The notes: generated by a model not told the origin, from the sequence alone. Shown: positions 40,286 to 48,124, counted from the stretch's first letter. The stretch: DNA of 64,000 bases from an uncultured Oscillospiraceae bacterium (GCA_944386845.1 CALXCP010000001.1:30578-94577); one strand, 5' to 3'. Program-made: numbers and translations.

Positions 40286-40774
40286 TCACCGGCGGCCGTT
40301 GCCCCGGCGGGAGCCGGACCGCTTCTCCGTGTAGTGCAGCTCGGAGAGCTTGCTGTCGGAGGACTGCATGAACTGCTTCAGCTTATCCTCGAAGGTGGCA
40401 GGCTCCCTGGGCTGGGCGGGACGGGGGGTGAAGCCTCCGGCCCGGGGCGCGTGTCCTCCGGCGGAGCGGGGCCCGCCGTTCCCCGGCCGGCCGGCGGCTC
40501 GGGGAGCGCCCCCCTGTCCCCCCTGGTGGCGGGGGGGAGGGTCCATGGCCTTCTTGATGGACAGGTTGATGCGCTTGGACTCATCGATGCCGATGACCTT
40601 CACCTTCACCTGCTGCCCCACCGAGAGATGGTCGGACACCTCGTTGACATACGAATACGCGATCTCCGAGATATGCACCAGGCCGGACTTCCCATCCGGC
40701 AGGGCGACGAACGCCCCGAACTTGGTGATCCCCGTGACCTTACCCTCTACGATCGAACCAACACCGAACTCCAT
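40286..40774 (-). CDS. yabR: S1 RNA-binding domain protein YabR
   Basis: 162 residues. An S1 domain covers about 1-75 (VGSIVEGKVTGITKFGAFVA, GLVHISEIAYSYV, VKVKVIGIDESKRINLSIKK). A Pro/Gly/Arg-rich disordered linker and a short conserved tail (FEDKLKQFMQSSDSKLSEL) follow. YabR sits after divIC in Bacillus, the same place as here, and S1 proteins of this type bind ribosomes or mRNA. ATG 40774 lies about 15 bp after AAGGAGG, longer than normal, but no better start is in frame. Confidence 0.9.
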   Translation of the reverse strand: MEFGVGSIVEGKVTGITKFGAFVALPDGKSGLVHISEIAYSYVNEVSDHLSVGQQVKVKVIGIDESKRINLSIKKAMDPPPRHQGGQGGAPRAAGRPGNGGPRSAGGHAPRAGGFTPRPAQPREPATFEDKLKQFMQSSDSKLSELHYTEKRSGSRRGNGRR

Positions 40775-40856
40775 AAACGACTGACAGTTCCTCCTTGCAG
40801 TTTGCGAACCGGGGAGATCTCTCTTTCGTGCTCCAACCGGGCGCGCCGGAGCGCCC

Positions 40857-41132
40857 TCAGTTGGAGACATCCACCATGATCCGCTCCCCGTCCATGACGT
40901 AGCCCTTCTCACGGGCGACGCGCTCCAGCACCTCCGGGTCGCTGCTGTTGGCGAGGGCGTCGGACAGCTCGGCGTTTTCCTGGGTCTGGGCGGTCACCTG
41001 CCGGGTGAGCTGGTCCAGCTCCCCCTGGGCGGTCTGGATGCGGGTGCGCAGGTCCAGCAGGGTGACGGCCATGTACACCAGCAGCACCGCCACCACGATC
41101 TTGGTGATAAGGCCCGCCTTTTTGGTCTTCAT
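40857..41132 (-). CDS. divIC: Septum formation initiator protein (DivIC/FtsB family)
   Basis: 91 residues. There is a short basic tail, one membrane helix (ITKIVVAVLLVYMAVTLL, 9-26), then a coiled coil (RTRIQTAQGELDQLTRQVTA ... ENAELSDAL) and a C-terminal VLERVAREKGYVMDGE typical of the family. DivIC/FtsB works with FtsL and DivIB to activate septal wall synthesis. ATG 41132 follows AGGAGGAGG. It lies entirely within the out-of-frame tail of yabQ. Confidence 0.9.
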   Translation of the reverse strand: MKTKKAGLITKIVVAVLLVYMAVTLLDLRTRIQTAQGELDQLTRQVTAQTQENAELSDALANSSDPEVLERVAREKGYVMDGERIMVDVSN

Positions 41133-41625
41133 CCCGTCCTCCTCCTATCCCCTGTCCCCGCCGGGATCGGATCTGTGCGTCCATCTCTCTGGTCATTTGC
41201 CTTATTCTATACCATTCTCTGCGAGAAAGGAAGATGTTTTTCAGATTTTTTCCGATTTTTTTGCAGCACCTTCTCAAAGCCGCCAGCGGGGCGGTGATCA
41301 GCCGCCACAGCCGGCCCGTCAGATCGGCGGCCAGCCCGGCCAGCCACAGCACCGGCCGGCTCAGGGACAGGAAGTAGGCCCCGGACCCCAGGGCGATGGA
41401 AAGCACGGTGTACCCCCGCATCAGGCCCCCCTCCACCGTCAGCGTCCACAAAAACAGCGCCGCCGTGGCGGCCAGCCAGAACAGCAGGTCCAGCGCCCCG
41501 GACAGCAGGGGCAGCCGCAGCCGGTGCCGCACCACCCGAAGCACGTCGTACACCACGCCCAGGCAGAAGCCCACCCCGATGCCGCCGGCGAAGGCCGCCC
41601 CCTGGGCGGCCACCGAGACCTCCAC
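40909..41625 (-). CDS. yabQ: Spore cortex biosynthesis protein YabQ, reading frame running on into divIC
   Basis: The frame encodes 238 residues. About 1-160 are clearly YabQ: a membrane protein with four to five helices (AAFAGGIGVGFCLGVVYDVL, LPLLSGALDLLFWLAATAAL, LSIALGSGAYFLSL) and a basic C-terminal tail. YabQ is needed for spore cortex formation in Bacillus. The last about 75 residues are read through divIC in another frame and look like non-coding translation. A TAG stop exists in a neighbouring frame about 18 bp before the divIC start, so a one-base frameshift in the GGGGACAGGGG stretch is likely. GTG 41625 lies 2 bp after the yabP stop. Confidence 0.85.
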   Translation of the reverse strand: MEVSVAAQGAAFAGGIGVGFCLGVVYDVLRVVRHRLRLPLLSGALDLLFWLAATAALFLWTLTVEGGLMRGYTVLSIALGSGAYFLSLSRPVLWLAGLAADLTGRLWRLITAPLAALRRCCKKIGKNLKNIFLSRREWYRIRQMTREMDAQIRSRRGQGIGGGRDEDQKGGPYHQDRGGGAAGVHGRHPAGPAHPHPDRPGGAGPAHPAGDRPDPGKRRAVRRPRQQQRPGGAGARRP

Positions 41626-41627
41626 CC

Positions 41628-41912
41628 TCAGCCCAGCAGCCGGGAGAAAAATCCGCCCCGCTCCCGGCGGCCGTCCTCATAGCTCAGGGCGTCGATGGTG
41701 CCCTCCACCCGGAGCTCCCCGCCGTCCAGGGACAGCTGCTCGATGTGCAGCCCCTGCCCGCTGACGATGAGGGTGCCCTGGCTGGTCTCCATGACGACGG
41801 ACTCCTCGTCGAAGCGCTCCACCTCCTCCACCCCGGAGACAGACAGGCGCTCCCGTCCCTCCAGGATCACGTGATGGACGGCCCCGCCGCCCTCCCGCTC
41901 ATCAAAGCCCAT
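41628..41912 (-). CDS. yabP: Sporulation protein YabP
   Basis: 94 residues from ATG 41912 (GGGAGG upstream). The YabP/YqfC fold is recognisable: HHVILEGRERLSVSGVEEVERFDEE, VVMETSQGTLIVSGQGLHIEQLSLD and GTIDALSYED. YabP is made in the mother cell and needed for cortex assembly. The order yabP-yabQ-divIC-yabR matches Bacillus, without yabN and yabO (rqcP). The frame is open well upstream, but those residues are not family-like. Confidence 0.92.
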   Translation of the reverse strand: MGFDEREGGGAVHHVILEGRERLSVSGVEEVERFDEESVVMETSQGTLIVSGQGLHIEQLSLDGGELRVEGTIDALSYEDGRRERGGFFSRLLG

Positions 41913-41977
41913 GATCCTCCCGCCTTTCCCTGCCGATTCCGCTTCCATTGTATGGGGCGGCGGGGCGGGATATGCCC

Positions 41978-42523
41978 TCAGCCCGTCCGGTCCAGCCGCC
42001 GGACCAGGACGGGGGAGAGCAGGGCGGCCGCCGCGATCTTGACCAGGTCCCCGGGGAGATAGACCGCCATCCCCGTCCACAGCAGGGCGGTCAGGCCCAT
42101 GTCCCGGTGGAGATAAAGCCGCAGCACCGCCCCCATGTAGGGCAGGGCCGCCGCGTACAGCACCGCCAGCCCCGTTAGGCAGGCCAGGGCGGTGCGCCCG
42201 GGGCGCCGGCCCCCGTCTGCCAGCCGCCCGATGACATAGGCCGCCGGGATGAGGCCCAGCAGGAAGCCCATGCTGGGCTGGAGCAGGTAGCCCGGCCCGC
42301 CCCCGAGGGTGAACACCGGCAGGCCCAGCAGCCCCAGCCCCACGTACACCCCCTGGCTGACCGCCCCCCATTTCGGCCCCAGCAGCACCCCCGCCAGGGC
42401 GGTGAACCAGAACTGCAGGGTCACCGAGGTGACCCCGAGGGGGAGGCGCACGAAGGCCCCCGCCGCCGTCAGGGCGGCGAACAGCGCCGCCAGCGCCATA
42501 TTCTGTACCCGTGTCCGCTCCAT
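41978..42523 (-). CDS. bioY: Biotin ECF transporter substrate-binding protein BioY
   Basis: 181 residues with six membrane helices: MALAALFAALTAAGAFVRLP, VTLQFWFTALAGVLLGPKWG, the substrate-loop GGPGYLLQPSMGFLLG, and DLVKIAAAALLSPVLVRRL. BioY is the membrane S component for biotin, working alone or with the shared EcfAAT energising module, which is not in this window. It is divergent from birA, with biotin operators between them. Confidence 0.95.
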   Translation of the reverse strand: MERTRVQNMALAALFAALTAAGAFVRLPLGVTSVTLQFWFTALAGVLLGPKWGAVSQGVYVGLGLLGLPVFTLGGGPGYLLQPSMGFLLGLIPAAYVIGRLADGGRRPGRTALACLTGLAVLYAAALPYMGAVLRLYLHRDMGLTALLWTGMAVYLPGDLVKIAAAALLSPVLVRRLDRTG

Positions 42524-42537
42524 GGCTCACCCTCCTA

Positions 42538-42568
42538 TTGTAAACCGATTTTAGCGCATGGTTTACGA
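42538..42568. promoter_or_regulatory. BirA (biotin) operator 1, bioY side
   Basis: Inverted repeat TTGTAAACC - N13 - GGTTTACGA, the known biotin operator form. On the minus strand it carries a TACAAT box (42542-42537) about 14 bp upstream of the bioY start, so bound BirA would block bioY transcription. Confidence 0.85.
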
Positions 42569-42586
42569 TACGACGCCGGGCGGAAA

Positions 42587-42618
42587 TTGTCAACCATTTT
42601 TTGATTTTCGTTGACGAT
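42587..42618. promoter_or_regulatory. BirA operator 2, birA side
   Basis: Inverted repeat TTGTCAACC - N14 - CGTTGACGA. The right arm overlaps the -35 box of the birA promoter, indicating autorepression. Confidence 0.75.
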
Positions 42619-42639
42619 AAGGGTGGGAGCCGGTATACT
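42611..42639 (+). promoter_or_regulatory. Promoter for birA
   Basis: TTGACG (42611-42616), 17-bp spacer, TATACT (42634-42639). Confidence 0.82.
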
Positions 42640-42661
42640 GGAGAAAAAGGAGGCGGTCGGC

Positions 42662-43657
42662 GTGGATCAGGAGGAGCTGCTGGCCCTGCTGAAGGAGAGC
42701 GGGGAGGACTATCTCTCCGGGGAGGAGCTCAGCTGCCGGCTGGGCATCACCCGGGCGGCGGTGTGGAAGGCGGTGGAGGCCCTGCGGCGGGAGGGGTATC
42801 AGGTGGACTCCCTCACCCGCCGGGGCTACCGGCTCTCGGCGGGCCCCGACCTGCTCCGGCCGGGGGAGCTGGCCGGGGGGCTGAAGGGCTGCCTGCTGGG
42901 CCGGGAGCTGGTCTGCCTGCCCGAGGTGGACTCAACCAACAACGAGGTCAAGCGCCGGGCCCTGGCGGGGGCGGCGGAGGGGCTGGCCGTGCTGGCCGGC
43001 CGGCAGACCGGGGGCCGGGGCCGGCGGGGGCGGACCTTCCTCTCCCCGGCGGGGGGGCTGTACCTGTCCGTCCTGCTGCGGCCCCCGCTGGAGCCCGCCC
43101 GGGCGGTGGACCTCACCGCCTGGGCCGCCGTGGCGGTGTGCGACGGGGTGGAGGAGGCCTGCGGCGTCCGGCCCCGGATCAAGTGGCCCAACGACATCCT
43201 GCTGTCGGGGCGGAAGCTGTGCGGCATCCTCACCGAGATGGAGGTGGAGGGGGAGACCGGGGCCCTGCAGTACGTGGTGCTGGGGGTGGGCACCAATGTG
43301 GACCTGGACCCGGATACGCTGCCCCCCGAGGTGGCCGGGGCCGCCACCTCTCTGGCCCGGGAGGGGCTGTCCGTCCGGCGCAGTGGGCTGGCGGTGTGTC
43401 AGCTCCGGGCGCTGGACCGGATGTACCGGGCCTTCCTGGCGGGGGAGCGGGAGGAGTGGCTGGCCCGCTACCGGGCCGGCTGCGCCACCATTGGCCGGCC
43501 CGCCGTCCTGCTGCGCCGGGGCGGCCGGGAGGAGGTCTTCCCCGAGGGGGTGGACGACCGGTTCAGCCTGGTGGTCCGCCACCCCGACGGCCGCCGGGAG
43601 GCGGTGTCCTCCGGCGAGGTCTCCGTCCGGGGCCTGCTGGGGTATGCCGGGGAGTAG
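42662..43657 (+). CDS. birA: Bifunctional biotin protein ligase and biotin operon repressor
   Basis: 331 residues from GTG 42662 (AAGGAGG 9 bp upstream). The winged helix (about 1-65) has LSGEELSCRLGITRAAVWKA and LTRRGYRLS. The catalytic domain has EVDSTNNEVKR, the biotinyl-AMP loop GRQTGGRGRRGRTF and IKWPNDILLSGRKLCGIL. The SH3-like C-terminal domain ends SGEVSVRGLLGYAGE. It attaches biotin to carboxylase/decarboxylase carriers and represses the biotin genes. The last 59 bp of the gene recur twice downstream. Confidence 0.95.
   Translation: MDQEELLALLKESGEDYLSGEELSCRLGITRAAVWKAVEALRREGYQVDSLTRRGYRLSAGPDLLRPGELAGGLKGCLLGRELVCLPEVDSTNNEVKRRALAGAAEGLAVLAGRQTGGRGRRGRTFLSPAGGLYLSVLLRPPLEPARAVDLTAWAAVAVCDGVEEACGVRPRIKWPNDILLSGRKLCGILTEMEVEGETGALQYVVLGVGTNVDLDPDTLPPEVAGAATSLAREGLSVRRSGLAVCQLRALDRMYRAFLAGEREEWLARYRAGCATIGRPAVLLRRGGREEVFPEGVDDRFSLVVRHPDGRREAVSSGEVSVRGLLGYAGE
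43595..43653 (+). repeat. birA 3'-end repeat, copy 1 (within intact birA)
   Basis: 59-bp direct repeat ending 4 bp before the last base of the birA stop codon. It matches 46840-46898 with one mismatch and 50272-50330 with four. Confidence 0.9.
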
Positions 43658-43676
43658 CCGGCCCTCCGGCAGAGCG

Positions 43677-43717
43677 CGGCCGGGGCCGGGAGTCCCATCG
43701 GCTCCCGGCCCCGGCCG
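43677..43717. terminator. Terminator between birA and LysR gene
   Basis: A 16-bp perfect stem (43677-43692, 43702-43717) then TCTTCCTC, between converging genes. Confidence 0.8.
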
Positions 43718-43727
43718 TCTTCCTCCC

Positions 43728-44648
43728 TCACTTCTCCCCCTGTCCGTCTTTCTCCCCGTCCTCCCCGCCGTAGAGCTCCCGGAGGACGGACAGGAAGGCG
43801 GGGACGGCGCTGTTGCCGCTGCGGGGATCCCAGCCCACGGCGTTGATCAGCAGGGCGTCCTCCCCGGGGATGGGGAAGGCGTCGATGTGCTCGGTGTTGA
43901 TGCTCTGCTCCGCCGCCCCGGGGAAGAGGGTGAAGCCCATCCCCGCGTTGGCAAAGGCGGACACCGAGCGCAGGTCGCTGCAGGCGATGATATTCCCCGT
44001 GTCATACCCCCGGGCCTGGCAGATCCGGAACACCTGATCCACCAGGAAGGGGCCCTCGGAGCGCTCCTCGGTGATCAGGGGCAGGGGGGCCAGGCTGGTG
44101 AAGTCATCCACGTCCACCCGGCGGGCAAAGGCCCGGGGGACGAACAGGTGGAACCGGTCCTGGTCGGTGATCTGATAGGACAGGCTCCCGCTGGACTGCA
44201 GCAGGGTGAGGAAGGAAAAGTAGAAGTCGTACTCCCCCTTGTTGATGGCCGACATCTGCACCATGCCGGTGGAGAAATCCAGGTCGATCTGCACCTGAGG
44301 ATACCGGCGGGTGAACCGGGTCAGCACCCGGTGGACCACGTGGTCCAGGGTGCTGATGGCGGACAGGCGGATGTGCCCTGTTTTGCCGGCGGCGATGTTC
44401 TGCACCCGCCGCCGGGTGGCAGCGGTCATATCCAGCACCGACAGGGCATAGCGGAAGAACTCCTCCCCCTCCGGGGTGAGGGTGACCTGGTGGCTGCTCC
44501 GGAGGAACAGCCGGGCCCCCAGTTCCTTCTCCAGCTCGGTGATGCGCCGGCTGACGGCGGGCTGGGTGATGTAGTGCAGCCGGGCCGCCTGGGTGAAATT
44601 CAGCGTCTGGGCCACCGAGACGAAATAGCGCAGCTGGTCCAGGTCCAT
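43728..44648 (-). CDS. LysR-family regulator of the adjacent flavin reductase gene
   Basis: 306 residues. The helix-turn-helix N-terminus MDLDQLRYFVSVAQTLNFTQAARLHYITQPAVSRRITELE is standard, and the effector domain (about 90-290) follows. It is divergent from the old-yellow-enzyme-type gene and shares a 210-bp region holding a perfect 15-bp LysR box. Its DNA-binding domain is close to that of the LysR at 47131-48033, so the two look like paralogues. It most likely activates the reductase gene in response to its substrate. Confidence 0.92.
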   Translation of the reverse strand: MDLDQLRYFVSVAQTLNFTQAARLHYITQPAVSRRITELEKELGARLFLRSSHQVTLTPEGEEFFRYALSVLDMTAATRRRVQNIAAGKTGHIRLSAISTLDHVVHRVLTRFTRRYPQVQIDLDFSTGMVQMSAINKGEYDFYFSFLTLLQSSGSLSYQITDQDRFHLFVPRAFARRVDVDDFTSLAPLPLITEERSEGPFLVDQVFRICQARGYDTGNIIACSDLRSVSAFANAGMGFTLFPGAAEQSINTEHIDAFPIPGEDALLINAVGWDPRSGNSAVPAFLSVLRELYGGEDGEKDGQGEK

Positions 44649-44728
44649 GGGACATCCTCCTCTCCCGACGGGACGCCTCCCTCCGCGGGGCGGCGGCGTT
44701 CGATGCCGCCCGTTGAGCCCATTTTATC

Positions 44729-44743
44729 ATAACTTTTTGTTAT
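44729..44743. promoter_or_regulatory. LysR-type binding box
   Basis: Perfect palindrome ATAAC-N5-GTTAT (T-N11-A form) in the divergent region between the LysR gene and the reductase gene. Confidence 0.7.
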
Positions 44744-44858
44744 TGCAAGCAAAAAAAGCGGCATTTCCCTTTCCCGGCGGCTTCATGATATGCTTACCTT
44801 AGGATAGAGGGCGCCGGCCACAGGGCTGCGGCGGCCATTGAAAAAAGGAGTGTCTGAC

Positions 44859-46790
44859 ATGAGCTATAAACACCTGTTCACGCCGGTAAAGGTCGGAAAT
44901 TGCGAGATCCCCAACCGCATCGCTGTCACCGCCATGGTGTGCAGCATGTGCACCGAGGAGGGCGACGCCACCGAGCGCTATGTGAAGTACCACGAGGCCA
45001 AGGCCCGGGGGGGCTACGGCCTGATCATCACCGAGGACTACCGGGTCAGCGCCCACGCCGGCGGCTACAAGTACGTGGCCGGCATCTACAAGGAGTCCCA
45101 GATCGAGGGCCACCGGAAGATGGTGGAGGCGGTGCACAAGTACGGCACCAAGATCTTCTGTCAGATCTACCACGCCGGCCGGCAGTCCAGCGCCAGCGTC
45201 AACGGCGGCGTCCCCATCGTGGCCCCCTCTCCCACCTCCAGCCCCTGGAACCGGGACCTGGCCCGGGAACTGACCGTCCCCGAGATCCAGCAGATCGTCA
45301 GGGATTTCGGGAACACCGCCGCCAACGCCAAGAAGGCGGGCTTTGACGGCATCGAGATCCACGCCGGCAACGGCTATCTCATCGCCGGCTTCATGTCCTT
45401 CCACAGCAACAAGCGCACCGACGAGTACGGCGGCTGCTTCGCCAACCGGATGCGCTTCTTCGACGAGGTGTACCACGCCGTCCGGGAGGCGGTGGGCCCG
45501 GACTTCCCCATCATGGTCCGCTTCTCCGCCGACGAGCACACCCTGTCCGGCCGCACCCTGGAGGAGTCCAAGATGGTGGCCCGGCACATGGAGGAGCTGG
45601 GGGTGGACGCCATCAACTGCTCCAACGGCATCTACGGCACCTACAACCCCGGCCAGGTGGCCCCCTCCTACCAGCCCCACGCCTGGACCATCCAGAACGC
45701 CAAGGCCATCAAGGAGGTCGTGAGCATCCCCGTGCTGGGCTGCAACTCCATCGACGACCCCCACATGGCCGACTCCATCCTGGACCAGGGGTACTGCGAC
45801 CTGGTGGGCATGGCCCGCTGCTCCCTGGCCGACCCCGACATGCCCAACAAGGCCAAGGCGGGGGAGGACGCCCGCATCCGCCCCTGCATCCGCTGTATGC
45901 AGGGCTGCGTCACCAGCACCTATCTGCAGATCCCCATGCGCTGCTGCGTCAACCCCGAGATGAACCGGGAGTACCTGTACACCTTTGAGGACGAGCCCGC
46001 GTCCAAGAAGGTGCTGGTGGTGGGCGGCGGCGTGGCCGGCATGCAGGCCGCCATCGCCGCGGCCCGCCGGGGCCACGATGTCACCCTGTGGGAGAAGAGC
46101 GACGCCCTGGGCGGCCAGTTCATCGCCGCCGCCTATCCCCCGGGGAAGGGCGACTACGTCACCTACACCTGCTACATGATCAACGAGCTGAAGGTGCAGA
46201 AGGTGAAGGTGGAGATGAATAAGGATGCCACCGCCGACGCGGTGCGGGCCTTCGGCGCCGATAAGGTGATCCTCGCCACCGGCGGCCTGCCCAACCGTCC
46301 CCGTGTGCCCGGCATCGACCGGGACAACGTCTACTTCGCCGAGGACATCCTCCGGGGCCGGGTGCTGCCCGAGGGCCGCATCCTGGTGGCCGGCGGCGGC
46401 GAGGTCGGCGTGGAGACCGCCATGCACCTGGCCGACGCCGAGCGGGGCGAGATCACCGTGGTGGAGATGACCAACGCCATCTGCGCCGGGGCCGACGGCA
46501 CCCGGGTGGTGGCCATGAAGAAGTTCCTCAACGAGCGGGAAGTGCGCCTGATGCTGAACACCAAGGTGCTGGAGTTCTGCGCCAACGGCGTGCTGGTAGA
46601 GCAGAGGGGCCGGACCAGACTGATCCCCTGCGACCACGTGGTGGTGTCCATGGGCTACCACCCCAACGATGCCCTGGTGGAGGAGCTCAAGGACCTGGGT
46701 GACAAAGTGGCCGTCGTCGGCGACGCCGTCAAGTGCGCCAATGCCATGGAGGCCGGTGTGTCCGGCTTCGAGGCGGGCTACAACGCCTGA
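44859..46790 (+). CDS. FAD/FMN/4Fe-4S ene-reductase (2,4-dienoyl-CoA reductase / old yellow enzyme family)
   Basis: 643 residues from ATG 44859 (AAAAAAGGAG upstream). The FMN TIM barrel (about 1-360) has LFTPVKVGNCEIPNRI, the FMN/substrate motif IEIHAGNGYLIAGFMS and NKRTDEYGG. A 4Fe-4S site follows (CIRCMQGC and a later Cys). A two-dinucleotide-binding half (about 385-643) has VLVVGGGVAGMQAAIAAARRG and ILVAGGGEVGVETAMHL. Such enzymes reduce activated C=C bonds. Gut relatives reduce bile acids, bilirubin, flavonoids, cinnamates or dienoyl-CoA. Which applies here is not readable. The nearby LysR gene suggests induction by a specific dietary or host compound. Confidence 0.92.
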   Translation: MSYKHLFTPVKVGNCEIPNRIAVTAMVCSMCTEEGDATERYVKYHEAKARGGYGLIITEDYRVSAHAGGYKYVAGIYKESQIEGHRKMVEAVHKYGTKIFCQIYHAGRQSSASVNGGVPIVAPSPTSSPWNRDLARELTVPEIQQIVRDFGNTAANAKKAGFDGIEIHAGNGYLIAGFMSFHSNKRTDEYGGCFANRMRFFDEVYHAVREAVGPDFPIMVRFSADEHTLSGRTLEESKMVARHMEELGVDAINCSNGIYGTYNPGQVAPSYQPHAWTIQNAKAIKEVVSIPVLGCNSIDDPHMADSILDQGYCDLVGMARCSLADPDMPNKAKAGEDARIRPCIRCMQGCVTSTYLQIPMRCCVNPEMNREYLYTFEDEPASKKVLVVGGGVAGMQAAIAAARRGHDVTLWEKSDALGGQFIAAAYPPGKGDYVTYTCYMINELKVQKVKVEMNKDATADAVRAFGADKVILATGGLPNRPRVPGIDRDNVYFAEDILRGRVLPEGRILVAGGGEVGVETAMHLADAERGEITVVEMTNAICAGADGTRVVAMKKFLNEREVRLMLNTKVLEFCANGVLVEQRGRTRLIPCDHVVVSMGYHPNDALVEELKDLGDKVAVVGDAVKCANAMEAGVSGFEAGYNA

Positions 46791-46831
46791 GCCCCGCCGC
46801 CCCACGCCCGGCCCTCCATCTGAGGAGGGCC

Positions 46832-47020
46832 GGGGCGGGCGGGAGGAGGTGTCCTCCGGCGAGGTCTCCGTCCGGGGCCTGCTGGGGTATGCCGGGGAAT
46901 GAGGGATGGATGATATGAGGCAGCGGCGGCCCGGATGGGCCGCCGCTGCCTCTTGTTTTGGGAAAGACCGTCTCAGCGGCCCATGACCCGTGCCATCTGG
47001 ACCATGGTGACGGCCACCTC
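46832..47020. repeat. 189-bp direct repeat, copy A (birA tail + hairpin + SLH-gene tail)
   Basis: Matches 50264-50452 over the same length with about seven differences. Four of these form the hairpin loop, GGAT here against ATCC there, which is an exact inversion. It contains a birA 3'-end copy (46840-46898), a 16-bp hairpin (46917-46952) and, on the minus strand, the last 15 codons of an S-layer-homology gene. Confidence 0.92.
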
Positions 47021-47063
47021 ACAGCAGCGCCGTAGCCAGCAGCAGGGACAGGACTTTCCGCAC
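46973..47063 (-). pseudogene. Remnant of an S-layer-homology (SLH) protein gene
   Basis: GTG 47063, after GAAAGGTAGGAG, starts a signal-peptide stub (RKVLSLLLATALL) that hits a TGA after 14 codons. The TGA is formed exactly at the edge of repeat A. Directly after it come the last 15 codons of an SLH protein (EVAVTMVQMARVMGR, stop), out of frame. So the middle of the gene has been deleted, leaving both ends. Confidence 0.75.
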
Positions 47064-47130
47064 GGTTCTCCTACCTTTCGTTCCGATACGCGGTGCAGGG
47101 CGGATCTCTCCGGCTCCGCTCCGGACCTTT

Positions 47131-48033
47131 TTATACGGGAAGGCCGGGCTCCGGGGGGAACAGCTCCCCCACCAGCTCCCAGAAGCGCAGGGCGGCAGGG
47201 TTGGCGCAGTCCCGCCGCCGGGCGGCCACCGACACCATCTTCTGGGGGGTCTCCAGGGGGATGACCGCCACCTCGTCCCGGGGCCAGTGCTCCACGATGG
47301 AGGCAGGCAGGACGGACACCCCCATCCCCGCCGCCACCGAGATGAGCACCGAGTCGGCCCGGTTGTACAGGTTCACCACCCGGGGGACATAGCGCAGGGA
47401 GCGGCAGATCTGCAGCACCTGGTCGTGGAGGACGGGGCCCTCCCCCCGGGCGGTGCCGATGAAGGGCCGGTCCCGGAGGGCGGACAGGTCCCCGGGGCGC
47501 ACCCGGCCGGCCTCCTCCCGGGGGAGGATGAGGCAGAAGGGGCTGCGCTCCATGACGATCTGCTCCATCTGGTGCCGGGCGGGGAAGAGCCCCTCCACCG
47601 CGAAATACAGGTCGAAGGACTCCTCCTGGAGGGCCTGGGTCATCTCCCGGCCGTTGAAGAAGCTCAGGTCCACCTGCACCTCGGGACAGCGCTGGTAGAA
47701 CGCGGAAAGGCAGCGCCCCAGCCGGGAGGGGGAGACCGCCAGGGTGGCCACCGCGATGCGGCCCACCCGGCCCTCGGCAATGTTGGCCGCCCGGACCTGG
47801 GCGGCCTCCAGCCGCTCCAAAATGTCGGCGGCGTCGTCATAGAAGGCGCGGCCCGCCTCGGTGAGCCGGACCTGGTGGCTGCTGCGGCGGAACAGCTTCA
47901 CCTTGAGGGAGCGCTCCAGGGCGCTGATCTGGCTGCTGATGGCGGGCTGGGAGATAAAGTGGCGGCGGGCCGCCTCGGTGAAGTTCAGCGTCTCCGCCGC
48001 GGTGACGAAGTAGCGCAGCTGGTCGATGTCCAT
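47131..48033 (-). CDS. LysR-family regulator of the fucose-isomerase-like gene
   Basis: 300 residues from ATG 48033. The DNA-binding part MDIDQLRYFVTAAETLNFTEAARRHFISQPAISSQISALE is close to that of the LysR at 43728-44648. The effector domain diverges (VDLSFFNGREMTQALQEESFDLYFAVEG). It is divergent from the gene at 48228 with a palindromic LysR box between them. The frame stays open 78 bp upstream but without a ribosome-binding site. Confidence 0.92.
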   Translation of the reverse strand: MDIDQLRYFVTAAETLNFTEAARRHFISQPAISSQISALERSLKVKLFRRSSHQVRLTEAGRAFYDDAADILERLEAAQVRAANIAEGRVGRIAVATLAVSPSRLGRCLSAFYQRCPEVQVDLSFFNGREMTQALQEESFDLYFAVEGLFPARHQMEQIVMERSPFCLILPREEAGRVRPGDLSALRDRPFIGTARGEGPVLHDQVLQICRSLRYVPRVVNLYNRADSVLISVAAGMGVSVLPASIVEHWPRDEVAVIPLETPQKMVSVAARRRDCANPAALRFWELVGELFPPEPGLPV

Positions 48034-48109
48034 CTCTCTGCCTCCCCGGTGTTTTTCCCGTTTAGTGTATCGGAAAAATCCAGTGTTGTCAACGCATCTA
48101 GCCTCTTTC

Positions 48110-48124
48110 ATAAGAAAAAGTTAT
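48110..48124. promoter_or_regulatory. LysR-type binding box
   Basis: Near-palindrome ATAAG-N5-GTTAT, resembling the box at 44729-44743. It lies about 46 bp upstream of a TATAAT (48170-48175) that precedes the fucose-isomerase-like gene, a fitting place for an activator. Confidence 0.65.

Noticed and set aside
44799..46805. Long antisense open frame over the ene-reductase
   Set aside because: Same shadow effect; the plus strand encodes a complete, motif-rich enzyme.
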